The position numbers and the translations under genes were made by a program. The notes under the pieces were generated by a model. It did not search any database, was not told where the DNA came from, and saw nothing but the letters and a program-made list of their open reading frames with translations. Shown here piece by piece: positions 9,995-19,206 of a stretch of 64,000 nt of DNA. How positions within the stretch are numbered: the first letter of the stretch is position 1; each line of letters starts with the position of its first letter. The stretch comes from Nannochloropsis salina CCMP1776 (lineage: Eukaryota > Sar > Eustigmatophyceae > Eustigmatales > Monodopsidaceae): the NCBI GenBank assembly GCA_004565275.1, contig SDOX01000168.1:1-64000 (forward strand). The letters are read 5' to 3'.

Positions 9995-11622
9995 ATGGGG
10001 AAAAGACATGTCTCGTACTTCGCGTTCTCCACGTCGCCTGTATCGGGTAGGCCGGCGGCTATACCCCCATCACTCATAGACATCAGCACGTTAAACGCGC
10101 TCCGCGATGCCGAGAAGGTTGCGGATGCGGTGAAGCACGCTTGGTCGAGCGGAGTCGAGTACGTGGACTGCTCATCGGATTCACAGAACGAGAAGCAAAT
10201 CGGCAACGCACTTTCGGGGTTTGATCGGTCGTCCTTCTACGTGGGGTCCAAGCTGTCGTGCTGCGACGCCGCGCCCGAGGACGTGACCGAAGCGTGCAAG
10301 AGATCGATTGCCGAGCTTGGCGTGTCTTATCTAGACAACTACATGATGCACTGGCCTGTGCAGTTGAAGAGCGATTCCAAACCAGTGTCATTGGATGATG
10401 GGGACACATATGAGCTTCTCCAGGACGGCGATATGGACTGCATCATGGCCACTTACGAGGCCATGGAGCGCCTTGTGGACCAGGGCCTTGTGCGCTCGCT
10501 TGGCGTGTCTAACATGGGCATACGAACTTTGAGCGAGCTGCTGTCTCGATGCCGCATCCGCCCAACGGTGCTCGAGGTCGAGATGCACCCGTACCTGGCT
10601 CAGCCAAAGCTGCTCGAGTTTTGCCGCGAGGAGAACATCCACGTCATGGCTAACTCGCCGCCCGGTAAGATGAGGGACGGATATCCAGATGACTCCTCGC
10701 TACTCGATGATCCGATCTTGCTCCGCATCGCCGAGGAAAGTGGCCGCTCGGAGGCTTACACGGATATTCGCCCATCACTCATAGACATCAGCACTTCAAA
10801 CGCGCTCCGCGATGCCGAGAAGGTTGCGGATGCGGTGAAGCACGCTTGGTCGAGCGGAGTCGAGTACGTGGACTGCTCATCGGATTCGCAGAACGAGAAG
10901 CGAATCGGCAACGCACTTTCGGGGTTTGATCGGTCGTCCTTCTACGTGGGGTCCAAGCTGTCGTGCTGCGACGCCGCGCCCGAGGACGTGACCGAAGCGT
11001 GCAAGAGATCGATTGCCGAGCTTGGCGTGTCTTATCTAGACAACTACATGATGCACTGGCCTGTGCAGTTGAAGAGCGATTCCAAACCAGTGTCATTGGA
11101 TGATGGGGACACATATGAGCTTCTCCAGGACGGCGATATGGACTGCATCATGGCCACTTACGAGGCCATGGAGCGCCTTGTGGACCAGGGCCTTGTGCGC
11201 TCGCTTGGCGTGTCTAACATGGGCATACGAACTTTGAGCGAGCTGCTGTCTCGATGCCGCATCCGCCCAACGGTGCTCGAGGTCGAGATGCACCCGTACC
11301 TGGCTCAGCCAAAGCTGCTCGAGTTTTGCCGCGAGGAGAACATCCACGTCATGGCTAACTCGCCGCCCGGTAAGATGAGGGACGGATATCCAGATGACTC
11401 CTCGCTACTCGATGATCCGATCTTGCTCCGCATCGCCGAGGAAAGTGGCCGCTCGGCGGCGCAGGTGCTCCTCCGCTGGGGCATCCAGCGCGGCAGGAGC
11501 ATCACTCGCAAGACGCTGTCCCAGTCTCTCATTGACGAAAACAAGGACGTGCTCGACTGGTGCCTCTCACGGGACCACATGTCGCGCCTGGACGCCCTTG
11601 GCAAGGGTTCGCGCTTGACATC
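9385..11622. repeat. Segmental duplication, copy 1 (2.24 kb)
   Basis: Sequence from ATGATCGAACC at 9385 to TTGACATC at 11622 recurs in direct orientation at 16972-19206 with few differences. It holds about 600 bp of upstream sequence plus the whole doubled AKR module. Beyond 11622 the two copies diverge completely, into different fusion partners. The left border cuts the BNR remnant. Confidence 0.95.
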
Positions 11623-13087
11623 TTTTTGTTTTTTCCCCGGGTCACTGGATGCGGCTCCCTCGGCCTCTGCGAAAGACGATTGTGGAGTATTGGAGTGGCT
11701 GGCGATCGAGTCCGTGGCAACTGTCTCCATCTTTGCCGCGATCCTCGGATACGATATTGGCGTGATGAGCGGCGCTCTTTTGGCCATGAGTCGTGACCTC
11801 GACTTGTCCACGTGGCAGCAGGAGATCGTCGTGGGATGTCTTGACTTTGTGAGCGCTGCAGGTGCCATCGGTGGGGGCGCATTGTACGTCAATCATGGCA
11901 TGGTGCGCTGCGTTCGGCTCGCTATTCTCTCGTACGCCGCCGGTATGATCATCGTCGCTGCCTCCTTTTCGTACGTCCAGGTATTCATCGGCCGCATCGT
12001 CGGTGGCATCGGGGTTGGCCTTGGGTTCGCCATATGCCCCCAATACATCGCCGAAATCTGCCCGCCTGCGTGGCGCGGCATCATGGTGTCATGCTTCGAG
12101 ATCAGCATGAACCTCGGATTGTGCAGTGGATACGTTGCCAACCTCGCGCTCGAGACTCTTGCGGACTCGACCCGATGGCGTCTCCTGATGCTTATCCCTC
12201 TTGTCCCGACCTCTTTCATGTACTTCATTAGCGTGCCTCGCCTGCCGGAGAGCCCGAGGTGGCTTATGGCTGACGGGAGGGAGGCGGAGGCGAGCGACAC
12301 GCTCGTCCGCTTGTGTGGTGAGGCGGCGGCCGGGCCAACCATGCTCGAGATAAAGGAAGTCATCGCGCTTCAGGACAATTACGATCATGAGGGCCAGAGA
12401 CACGGCGCGTCACCGGGGTCGAGGTGGGCGGCGCTCTTTACGGGACCCGTGGCGCGTCGTGCGCTCTTCATTGGCGCGGGCACCGCGATATTCCAACAGG
12501 CGAACGGGTTGGAGGCGGTGGTGTACTACGTACCTAAGGTTTTGGACGCAGCGGGCGTCACGAGCGAGCACGCGCAACTCAAAGCCGCCGCGCTCGTGGG
12601 CCTTTGCAAGACCTTATTCATTGGCGTCGGTCAGTTCAGCGTGGACAAGTTCGGTCGAAGGGTCGTCATGCTCTCAAGCATCTCGGCGGTGACTTGCTCG
12701 CTATTGGTGCTGGCGTGGTGTATCGGGAGCGGGAATGCGGAAGCGGGAGTGATACTGACAGCATTATGCGCATTCATGGCATCATTCTCCCTTGGGGTCG
12801 GTCCAGGGACATGGGTCATAACCTCAGAGATTTTTCCGCTGCCGATTAGGTCGAAGGGGACGTCCTTCAGCATGGCAGCCAATCGAATCACAAGCGGCAC
12901 TGTCGCGATGACTTTCCTGAGCCTCTCCGCATGGCTGGGCGTCGGTGGGGCGTTCTTCCTCTTTGCGGGAGTCAGCGCCGTGCACTTTCTGTTCACGTTC
13001 TTCATGCTTCCAGAGACGCGCGGAAAGTCGCTCGAGGAGATTGAGGCAATGCTCAGCCAAGGAAGCAGATCGTACGAGCGCTTCTGA
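9995..13087 (+). CDS. Fusion: doubled AKR-like module plus MFS sugar/cyclitol transporter
   Basis: One intronless frame of 1,030 residues from ATG 9995. Residues 1 to about 545 are two aldo-keto reductase-like modules. The second is an almost exact 705-bp tandem copy (unit starts 10066 and 10771); only it keeps the C-terminal segment (AQVLLRWGIQRGRSITRKT). In each module the AKR tetrad is partly present: Asp (VDCSS), Lys (VGSKL) and His (MMHWP), but the catalytic Tyr position of DCxxxYxNE is Ser (DCSSDSQNE). From about residue 550 to the end is a full 12-helix major facilitator of the sugar porter family (GRIVGGIGVG, PESPRWL, IFQQANGLEAVVYY, PETRGKSLEE), close in style to inositol/hexose transporters. 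No Met precedes helix 1 after the junction, so the transporter depends on the fused start, or on an intron I cannot see. An N-terminal soluble domain of this size on an MFS carrier is unusual. Confidence 0.8.
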   Translation: MGKRHVSYFAFSTSPVSGRPAAIPPSLIDISTLNALRDAEKVADAVKHAWSSGVEYVDCSSDSQNEKQIGNALSGFDRSSFYVGSKLSCCDAAPEDVTEACKRSIAELGVSYLDNYMMHWPVQLKSDSKPVSLDDGDTYELLQDGDMDCIMATYEAMERLVDQGLVRSLGVSNMGIRTLSELLSRCRIRPTVLEVEMHPYLAQPKLLEFCREENIHVMANSPPGKMRDGYPDDSSLLDDPILLRIAEESGRSEAYTDIRPSLIDISTSNALRDAEKVADAVKHAWSSGVEYVDCSSDSQNEKRIGNALSGFDRSSFYVGSKLSCCDAAPEDVTEACKRSIAELGVSYLDNYMMHWPVQLKSDSKPVSLDDGDTYELLQDGDMDCIMATYEAMERLVDQGLVRSLGVSNMGIRTLSELLSRCRIRPTVLEVEMHPYLAQPKLLEFCREENIHVMANSPPGKMRDGYPDDSSLLDDPILLRIAEESGRSAAQVLLRWGIQRGRSITRKTLSQSLIDENKDVLDWCLSRDHMSRLDALGKGSRLTSFCFFPGSLDAAPSASAKDDCGVLEWLAIESVATVSIFAAILGYDIGVMSGALLAMSRDLDLSTWQQEIVVGCLDFVSAAGAIGGGALYVNHGMVRCVRLAILSYAAGMIIVAASFSYVQVFIGRIVGGIGVGLGFAICPQYIAEICPPAWRGIMVSCFEISMNLGLCSGYVANLALETLADSTRWRLLMLIPLVPTSFMYFISVPRLPESPRWLMADGREAEASDTLVRLCGEAAAGPTMLEIKEVIALQDNYDHEGQRHGASPGSRWAALFTGPVARRALFIGAGTAIFQQANGLEAVVYYVPKVLDAAGVTSEHAQLKAAALVGLCKTLFIGVGQFSVDKFGRRVVMLSSISAVTCSLLVLAWCIGSGNAEAGVILTALCAFMASFSLGVGPGTWVITSEIFPLPIRSKGTSFSMAANRITSGTVAMTFLSLSAWLGVGGAFFLFAGVSAVHFLFTFFMLPETRGKSLEEIEAMLSQGSRSYERF

Positions 13088-13659
13088 GTAACCTGTCCAC
13101 TCGACAAGTATTATTAAATTCATACCCCATATCCAATACGCTTCGAATTCGGTGCCCCTGAGGTCTAGACTCGAATCCGGTGGAGGACTGCAGGATCGCC
13201 GCGAAGGGAGACGTAGACTCTGAGTTGCAGTGAAGCACGACAATGGGCATCGAACTTCGGAAGTCAAAGTGCAACGACTATAGAGCTGGACAAATGAAGG
13301 AGCGAAGGGATATCACTCGCGATGCGGGGAACTATGAGGACCCCCATAGGGGAACGGGATCTATGAGGACTCCCTTAGGGGCATTCTGAGCACACCCTCA
13401 AGGGAACTGTGAGGACCTCCTCAGGGAATTTGTCAGGACCTCCATTTACTTTGAATCACGTGTTTTCTTCATTGGAATTCCTGTACTGGCTAGCGAACAA
13501 ACCTACGACACATTTGAATGATTTCACGATCAATGGCAGTCAGTATATTTGCTCGCAATCTCTCTCTCGCAAGTGGCTTGCTCGTCGCTTTGCTCCCCGA
13601 AAAGGTATTCAGAGATACCCTGAAACTCTGTGCGCCGTCTCACTGACTCTAACCACCTT
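13088..13659. repeat. Intergenic with degenerate 30-35 bp tandem repeats
   Basis: Between 13326 and 13445 a motif of the form (G)AACTATGAGGACCCCCATAGGG recurs four to five times, imperfectly (GATCTATGAGGACTCCCTTAGG, GAACTGTGAGGACCTCCTCAGG, TTTGTCAGGACCTCC). This is the shared 3' region of two converging genes. No gene is seen. Confidence 0.6.
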
Positions 13660-16581
13660 TCACTGCGTCGAGCCCAACACGTAGTCGATGCCGGCCTTGA
13701 TGAAGGCGGCTGTGTGGTCACCGGGCCCATCGGCTGAGTAGTCGGAGGCGAAGTGGCCGAGGCCGCAGTAAAAGACGCGGGCGGCCTTGGCGCCCAACTT
13801 GCGCGACCAAACAATCGGGTGGTTAGCGCCCATACTGCCGCCCTGGTAGGTCGACTCGTCAACGGTGGCCACAACGGTGACGTCGCCAGCAACGCCGAAG
13901 GCGACAGGGTCCAGCCGAAAATTGAAGAACTCATCGTAAGTCTCGTACGTGTCCGGGATGGACCTGAGCGGCGTGTCCATAGCGTACTCGTCGCTAGCTG
14001 GGCGCCGAAGAGCTACCCGTCCTTTCTGCGGCGACGGGTGGTTGACGAAATGCGCACCAAAGACATCCTGGATAAGCTTGCAGGTCGCGCCGAGCGGCGT
14101 GGCTCCCGAAGCATCGCGGCCGTCGAGAAAGCTTGCGAGGCACGCGTGGAGTCCAAGGACCGGCTTGCCCATCTCGAGGTGCCGGGAGAGAGCCTCACGC
14201 GCAGGGTCAAAAATCTGCCCGGAGTTGTTGACCATCACGATGAGGTCGAAAGCAGGGGCAGTTGGCAATTCTAGCTGAGCCGCGTCATCCGAAACGACTG
14301 GCTTGTATCCGCGTACAGCCAGCTGCAGAGCCACAAAAGTGGCGGCCGCCGGTGTGGAGTCGTGAACGTAGTCGCGCATCGCTGTGTAGATGAGGGCCAC
14401 CTTCTTGCGGTCGGCCGACTTCTCTGCAACGAGCGAGCCGGCCGAGTCCTTGGCGAGCGAGACGAGTGCAGGCGCCTGCGGCAGCTTCGCCATTCCTTTC
14501 GCCGATAGCTGGGGCAGGTAGATCGGCCCAGTGAAGGGCGCCGTGTTGAGGCGGAGCAGCTCATCCGGGTCGGCATCGCGGGGCGGAATGGCTGACGCAC
14601 CCCAGCGCGCGAAGTCCTGCGCCTTGGATGCAAGCAAGGGGTGGGCTTCAGGTCTGTGCGAGATGTAGTAGGCAGCGAATTCGGCCAGCCGCCGGCCGAG
14701 ACGACGGCATGCCATCTGGTCGACAGGATCGCGCGGTGCCTTGGCCACTTGCACGCCATAATGCATCGTCGTCTTAAACGAGACATAATCGGTAATCCCG
14801 ATGCAGGAGAAGCCAAAGTTCATCATGATTGCGTTCATTGCCATGCACACCAGCTCGGCCCCGCCGCCAGTGCCGCCGACAGACGAGAAGGAGCAACCGA
14901 CCCTGCCCTCGAGCTTGGGCCAGTACCCATCCTGAGACAAATCGTCCCAAAACTTCTTCATCCGCCAAGAGATGCAGCCAAGGTTGGTTGGGCTGCCGGA
15001 GGCGACGCCGTCGGCCCAGTACACGTCGGCGAACGTGGCGGGCACATCATGCGCCCGGACACCCTTGGACGTGGCGTCCCAGTGGTTGTCGGGGCCGGGC
15101 ACCGTCCGGAGCCGCACCTCGACGTGGTCGAGCTGCCGGGCGCCCTCAGCCACGAGCCCAGCCATCTGAGCGGTGCAAGTAGTGGACGAGTCGTACAGTA
15201 CCAAAATCTTGGTTGTCCGCGGCGGGCGCTTCTTCGATAGCGCGTTGGTGGATACGTGCAACTCGACCGTCTCAGAGATTGCGTCCAAGGCCGGAACCAG
15301 CCGTGTAAAATGCGATGTCTCAAAGTGGGCATCCAGATGGGACTGCGACGCCCATCGCTCGACGATGCAAAACGTGTCGGGCGCGACGGAGGACCGGACA
15401 AACGCGTACTCCTCACATCCATCCTCGTGCCACGTGGCCGCTGCCAGCTCGTCGGCCATCGCCAGCCACTGCCGCTGGCTAGCTGATGGTACCCGCTTCA
15501 CGATGGTCACGTGTACCTGTGCGCCACCCGCCGACGTCGCCGGCGCCGCCACCTGTTCGGCGGCGGACTCAGCTAGCGCGTCAGGGGCGGAAGCAACGTC
15601 CTTTTCAGTCGACACTGGCCGCTGGTCGGTGAGCAAATCAACCTTCGGCTCCCACCCCAAGTGGCGACGACCGGGCTCGAGGTCGTAGAGAGGGTCACGC
15701 TCGTGGCCGGGCACCTCGTAGTAGGACATGTCGATCGTGGCGGCAGTCTCATTGCCATACCAAGAAGCCATCAACTCGGGGACGGTTTTCTTAGTGTACA
15801 ATTTGGGCGCCACGCACGCCACTTTCCGGACACCGGCAGCGTGTGGGGCGCGGACGGCCGCCAGCAGGCAGTCGATTTGATCGGACAGCGCGACAGAGCA
15901 GAGCGCCGCCTCAGGGAACTTCTCGGGGTTGGCCGTCGTGTATGGCACGGGGGTGCAGACGGCCGGGGGCACTGGCCACGACAACTGCTTCCCGTCAACC
16001 ACCCCGTCCAGGTGCTGAACTTTAGGTGGGTCGGTGACGGTGTTGCCGATGCGGACGACGATGAAGTCTACCTGCCGGTTCTTCTCCTCGACCGCCAGCA
16101 GGTCAATTAGTGTCTCGCACGCATGCTTGGCGAATGCGTACGGCCACGGCCCGCCCTCGTGAGGATGGTCGACCGCCATCGGCAGCTTCCGTGGCGGGTG
16201 TGTCGGCGCACACGTGCCGATGCATGCGACGGACGAGGCGAACACGATCCGCCGGCAGCCAGCATCAAGAGCTGCCTGGACAAACCGGTGGCTCCCAGCA
16301 ATGTTCGTGTTGACGGCCTGCTCGACCGAGCACCAGCCCAGCGTGCCGGCAAGGTGGACCGCCACGTCGGGCCGGTCGATGCCCTCGAGCGTGAAGTCGG
16401 GCGAGGATATGTCTGCCTGCACGGCGGTCACCCCGGGAACCGTGCATTTCCGCCGGTTGACGCCGGTGACCCGGCAGCCGCGGGCGACGAGCGACCGCGC
16501 GAGCTCACCACCCATCCATCCTGTCGTGCCCGAGACGAGCACGTGCACTGGACCGATCGAGTTGCTGGAAGTGGCGGTCAT
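13660..16581 (-). CDS. Four-domain fusion: NAD-epimerase, ABM, WrbA-like flavodoxin, ThuA-like
   Basis: Intronless, 973 residues from ATG 16581. Domain 1 (about 10-315) is an NAD(P)-dependent epimerase/3-beta-HSD type Rossmann fold with GTTGWMGG, ASSVACIG and the catalytic YAFAK. Domain 2 (about 350-445) is an antibiotic-biosynthesis-monooxygenase/ABM ferredoxin-like fold (VHVTIVKRVP to SHFTRLVPALDAI), a family that often acts on quinols. Domain 3 (about 455-655) is a flavodoxin-like NAD(P)H:quinone oxidoreductase of WrbA type (ILVLYDSSTTCTAQMAGLV, GVASGSPTNLG, SFSSVGGTGGGAE). Domain 4 (about 715-970) is ThuA-like (ALIYTAMRDYVHDS, LGLHACLASF, HPIVWSRKL, VFYCGLGH), a fold linked to trehalose and sugar use. 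The order suggests oxidation of a sugar or ring substrate with electrons passed to a quinone, but the reaction is not known. GC-rich and intron-free, unlike genes beyond 23 kb. Confidence 0.82.
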   Translation of the reverse strand: MTATSSNSIGPVHVLVSGTTGWMGGELARSLVARGCRVTGVNRRKCTVPGVTAVQADISSPDFTLEGIDRPDVAVHLAGTLGWCSVEQAVNTNIAGSHRFVQAALDAGCRRIVFASSVACIGTCAPTHPPRKLPMAVDHPHEGGPWPYAFAKHACETLIDLLAVEEKNRQVDFIVVRIGNTVTDPPKVQHLDGVVDGKQLSWPVPPAVCTPVPYTTANPEKFPEAALCSVALSDQIDCLLAAVRAPHAAGVRKVACVAPKLYTKKTVPELMASWYGNETAATIDMSYYEVPGHERDPLYDLEPGRRHLGWEPKVDLLTDQRPVSTEKDVASAPDALAESAAEQVAAPATSAGGAQVHVTIVKRVPSASQRQWLAMADELAAATWHEDGCEEYAFVRSSVAPDTFCIVERWASQSHLDAHFETSHFTRLVPALDAISETVELHVSTNALSKKRPPRTTKILVLYDSSTTCTAQMAGLVAEGARQLDHVEVRLRTVPGPDNHWDATSKGVRAHDVPATFADVYWADGVASGSPTNLGCISWRMKKFWDDLSQDGYWPKLEGRVGCSFSSVGGTGGGAELVCMAMNAIMMNFGFSCIGITDYVSFKTTMHYGVQVAKAPRDPVDQMACRRLGRRLAEFAAYYISHRPEAHPLLASKAQDFARWGASAIPPRDADPDELLRLNTAPFTGPIYLPQLSAKGMAKLPQAPALVSLAKDSAGSLVAEKSADRKKVALIYTAMRDYVHDSTPAAATFVALQLAVRGYKPVVSDDAAQLELPTAPAFDLIVMVNNSGQIFDPAREALSRHLEMGKPVLGLHACLASFLDGRDASGATPLGATCKLIQDVFGAHFVNHPSPQKGRVALRRPASDEYAMDTPLRSIPDTYETYDEFFNFRLDPVAFGVAGDVTVVATVDESTYQGGSMGANHPIVWSRKLGAKAARVFYCGLGHFASDYSADGPGDHTAAFIKAGIDYVLGSTQ

Positions 16582-16971
16582 CACGATGCGACGTGGGTGT
16601 GGAAGACGCCGGGGTGTTGCGGGAGGAGCGACGGATTATGAGGTCCGTCAAGTAGCTGATGAGGATAACCTCGCTCTGTCAAGTATTGTAGTATGTTTAT
16701 ATATTCTCGTCTGTCAACGCGACGTGTCGCGCGGTGTGCCGAGGTCTACCGGGTGCGTGTTGCACGTTCGCTTCTCCTCACTCTTCGTATTGTGCCTGCC
16801 TCGTGCCGCGGAAGACGCACAACGCGTTCGCTCCGGTGCGAAAGCGGGTGTCCAAGTACATACAGCACTGTGTTGTACAAAGTGTCGAGATGAGTCGACA
16901 CGTATTTGAGGCGGGTCGGATGAAGTACCGCATGAACAGTATGTGAAAATATTGGTAGATAAAAAATGACT
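16582..16971. promoter_or_regulatory. Spacer upstream of the four-domain fusion gene
   Basis: 390 bp between the divergent fusion gene and the second duplication copy. It presumably holds the promoter of the 13660-16581 gene. No other feature is recognised. Confidence 0.35.
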
Positions 16972-19206
16972 ATGATCGAACCACGCTGCATGCGTTGCCT
17001 TGGCCCGAAGACCCTGTTCACTGTTTAGCCCTCCAGAAAAAGCGAGGATTAGAAACACACACACACACACAATCACATATACATACAGAGGGCTTGTGGA
17101 AACGTTTCCAGAACCATCTCGTGCGTAGTACATGAATATTCTCCCCTTCTCACTTTTTACCCGGAAAACTCATCGACGTGTTCTCATGGAAACGGGCGGA
17201 TCTGTTTTCGCAGTCCTTGAGCCCTCTCGCAGGTGTGAGACCTGCTTGTGTACTTGTTTCTTGTTTGTACACCTCTTTCTGAGCAAGATGCTGTACCATG
17301 CTTACACAATCTCCATGATTCAAATACCTATTGCATTTTGTGCGAATAGAAGTTCTGCTTTACGTGCTGGCTTATCAAACCGAGTAGTTCGCTGGAATTG
17401 GCCTTGGTCCATCTAGCGTGATGTCTAAATACGCGACTCAAGCGATACACGGCTCATCAAACATTCTAAGAAATGAGCGGATAAAATCGACTCGCGCTGA
17501 TCCTCTCACATATTCGACGCGCAAGCCACACGCAGTGCCCACCAGATCTTCAGCTTTTCTTAAGATCTCCGATCAGTGAAGATGGGGAAAAGACATGTCT
17601 CGTACTTCGCGTTCTCCACGTCGCCTGTATCCGGTAAGCCGGCGGCTATACCCCCATCACTCATAGACATCAGCACGTTAAACGCGCTCCGCGATGCCGA
17701 GAAGGTTGCGGATGCGGTGAAGCACGCTGTGTCGAGCGTTGTCAAGTACATGGACTACTCATCGGATTCACAGAACGAGAAGCAAATCGGCAACGCACTT
17801 TCGGGGTTTGATCGGTCGTCCTTCTACGTGGGGTCCAAGCTGTCGTGCTGCGACGCCGCGCCCGAGGACGTGACCGAAGCGTGCAAGAGATCGATTGCCG
17901 AGCTTGGCGTGTCTTATCTAGACAACTACATGATGCACTGGCCTGTGCAGTTGAAGAGCGATTCCAAACCAGTGTCATTGGATGATGGGGACACATATGA
18001 GCTTCTCCAGGACGGCGATATGGACTGCATCATGGCCACTTACGAGGCCATGGAGCGCCTTGTGGACCAGGGCCTTGTGCGCTCGCTTGGCGTGTCTAAC
18101 ATGGGCATACGAACTTTGAGCGAGCTGCTGTCTCGATGCCGCATCCGCCCAACGGTGCTCGAGGTCGAGATGCACCCGTACCTGGCTCAGCCAAAGCTGC
18201 TCGAGTTTTGCCGCGAGGAGAACATCCACGTCATGGCTAACTCGCCGCCCGGTAAGATGAGGGACGGATATCCAGATGACTCCTCGCTACTCGATGATCC
18301 GATCTTGCTCCGCATCGCCGAGGAAAGTGGCCGCTCGGAGGCTTACACGGATATTCGCCCATCACTCATAGACATCAGCACTTCAAACGCGCTCCGCGAT
18401 GCCGAGAAGGTTGCGGATGCGGTGAAGCACGCTTGGTCGAGCGGAGTCGAGTACGTGGACTGCTCATCGGATTCGCAGAACGAGAAGCGAATCGGCAACG
18501 CACTTTCGGGGTTTGATCGGTCGTCCTTCTACGTGGGGTCCAAGCTGTCGTGCTGCGACGCCGCGCCCGAGGACGTGACCGAAGCGTGCAAGAGATCGAT
18601 TGCCGAGCTTGGCGTGTCTTATCTAGACAACTACATGATGCACTGGCCTGTGCAGTTGAAGAGCGATTCCAAACCAGTGTCATTGGATGATGGGGACACA
18701 TATGAGCTTCTCCAGGACGGCGATATGGACTGCATCATGGCCACTTACGAGGCCATGGAGCGCCTTGTGGACCAGGGCCTTGTGCGCTCGCTTGGCGTGT
18801 CTAACATGGGCATACGAACTTTGAGCGAGCTGCTGTCTCGATGCCGCATCCGCCCAACGGTGCTCGAGGTCGAGATGCACCCGTATCTGGCTCAGCCAAA
18901 GCTGCTCGAGTTTTGCCGCGAGGAGAACATCCACGTCATGGCTAACTCGCCGCCCGGTAAGATGAGAAACCGACATTCTAATGACTCCTCGCTACTCGAT
19001 GATCCTGTCTTGCTCCGCATCGCCGAGGAAGCTGTGCGAGCTGCGCAGGTGCTCCTCCGCTGGGGCATCCAGCGCGGCAGGAGCATCACTCGCAAGACGC
19101 TGTCCCAGTCTCTCATTGACGAAAACAAGGACGTGCTCGACTGGTGCCTCTCACGGGACCACATGTCGCGCCTGGACGCCCTTGGCAAGGGTTCGCGCTT
19201 GACATC
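16972..19206. repeat. Segmental duplication, copy 2 (2.24 kb)
   Basis: Direct copy of 9385-11622. The copies differ by scattered substitutions, a cluster within 17728-17758, and a block near 18966-19046 where copy 2 is 3 nt shorter and clearly diverged (MRNRHSNDSS against MRDGYPDDSS). That block lies only in the second AKR module and suggests patchy gene conversion of the rest. The 7.6 kb spacing between direct copies makes loop-out or unequal exchange possible. Confidence 0.95.

Noticed and set aside
10083-11347. Minus-strand frames of 84-108 codons inside the AKR modules
   Set aside because: Antisense shadows of a GC-rich gene, repeated only because the module is repeated.
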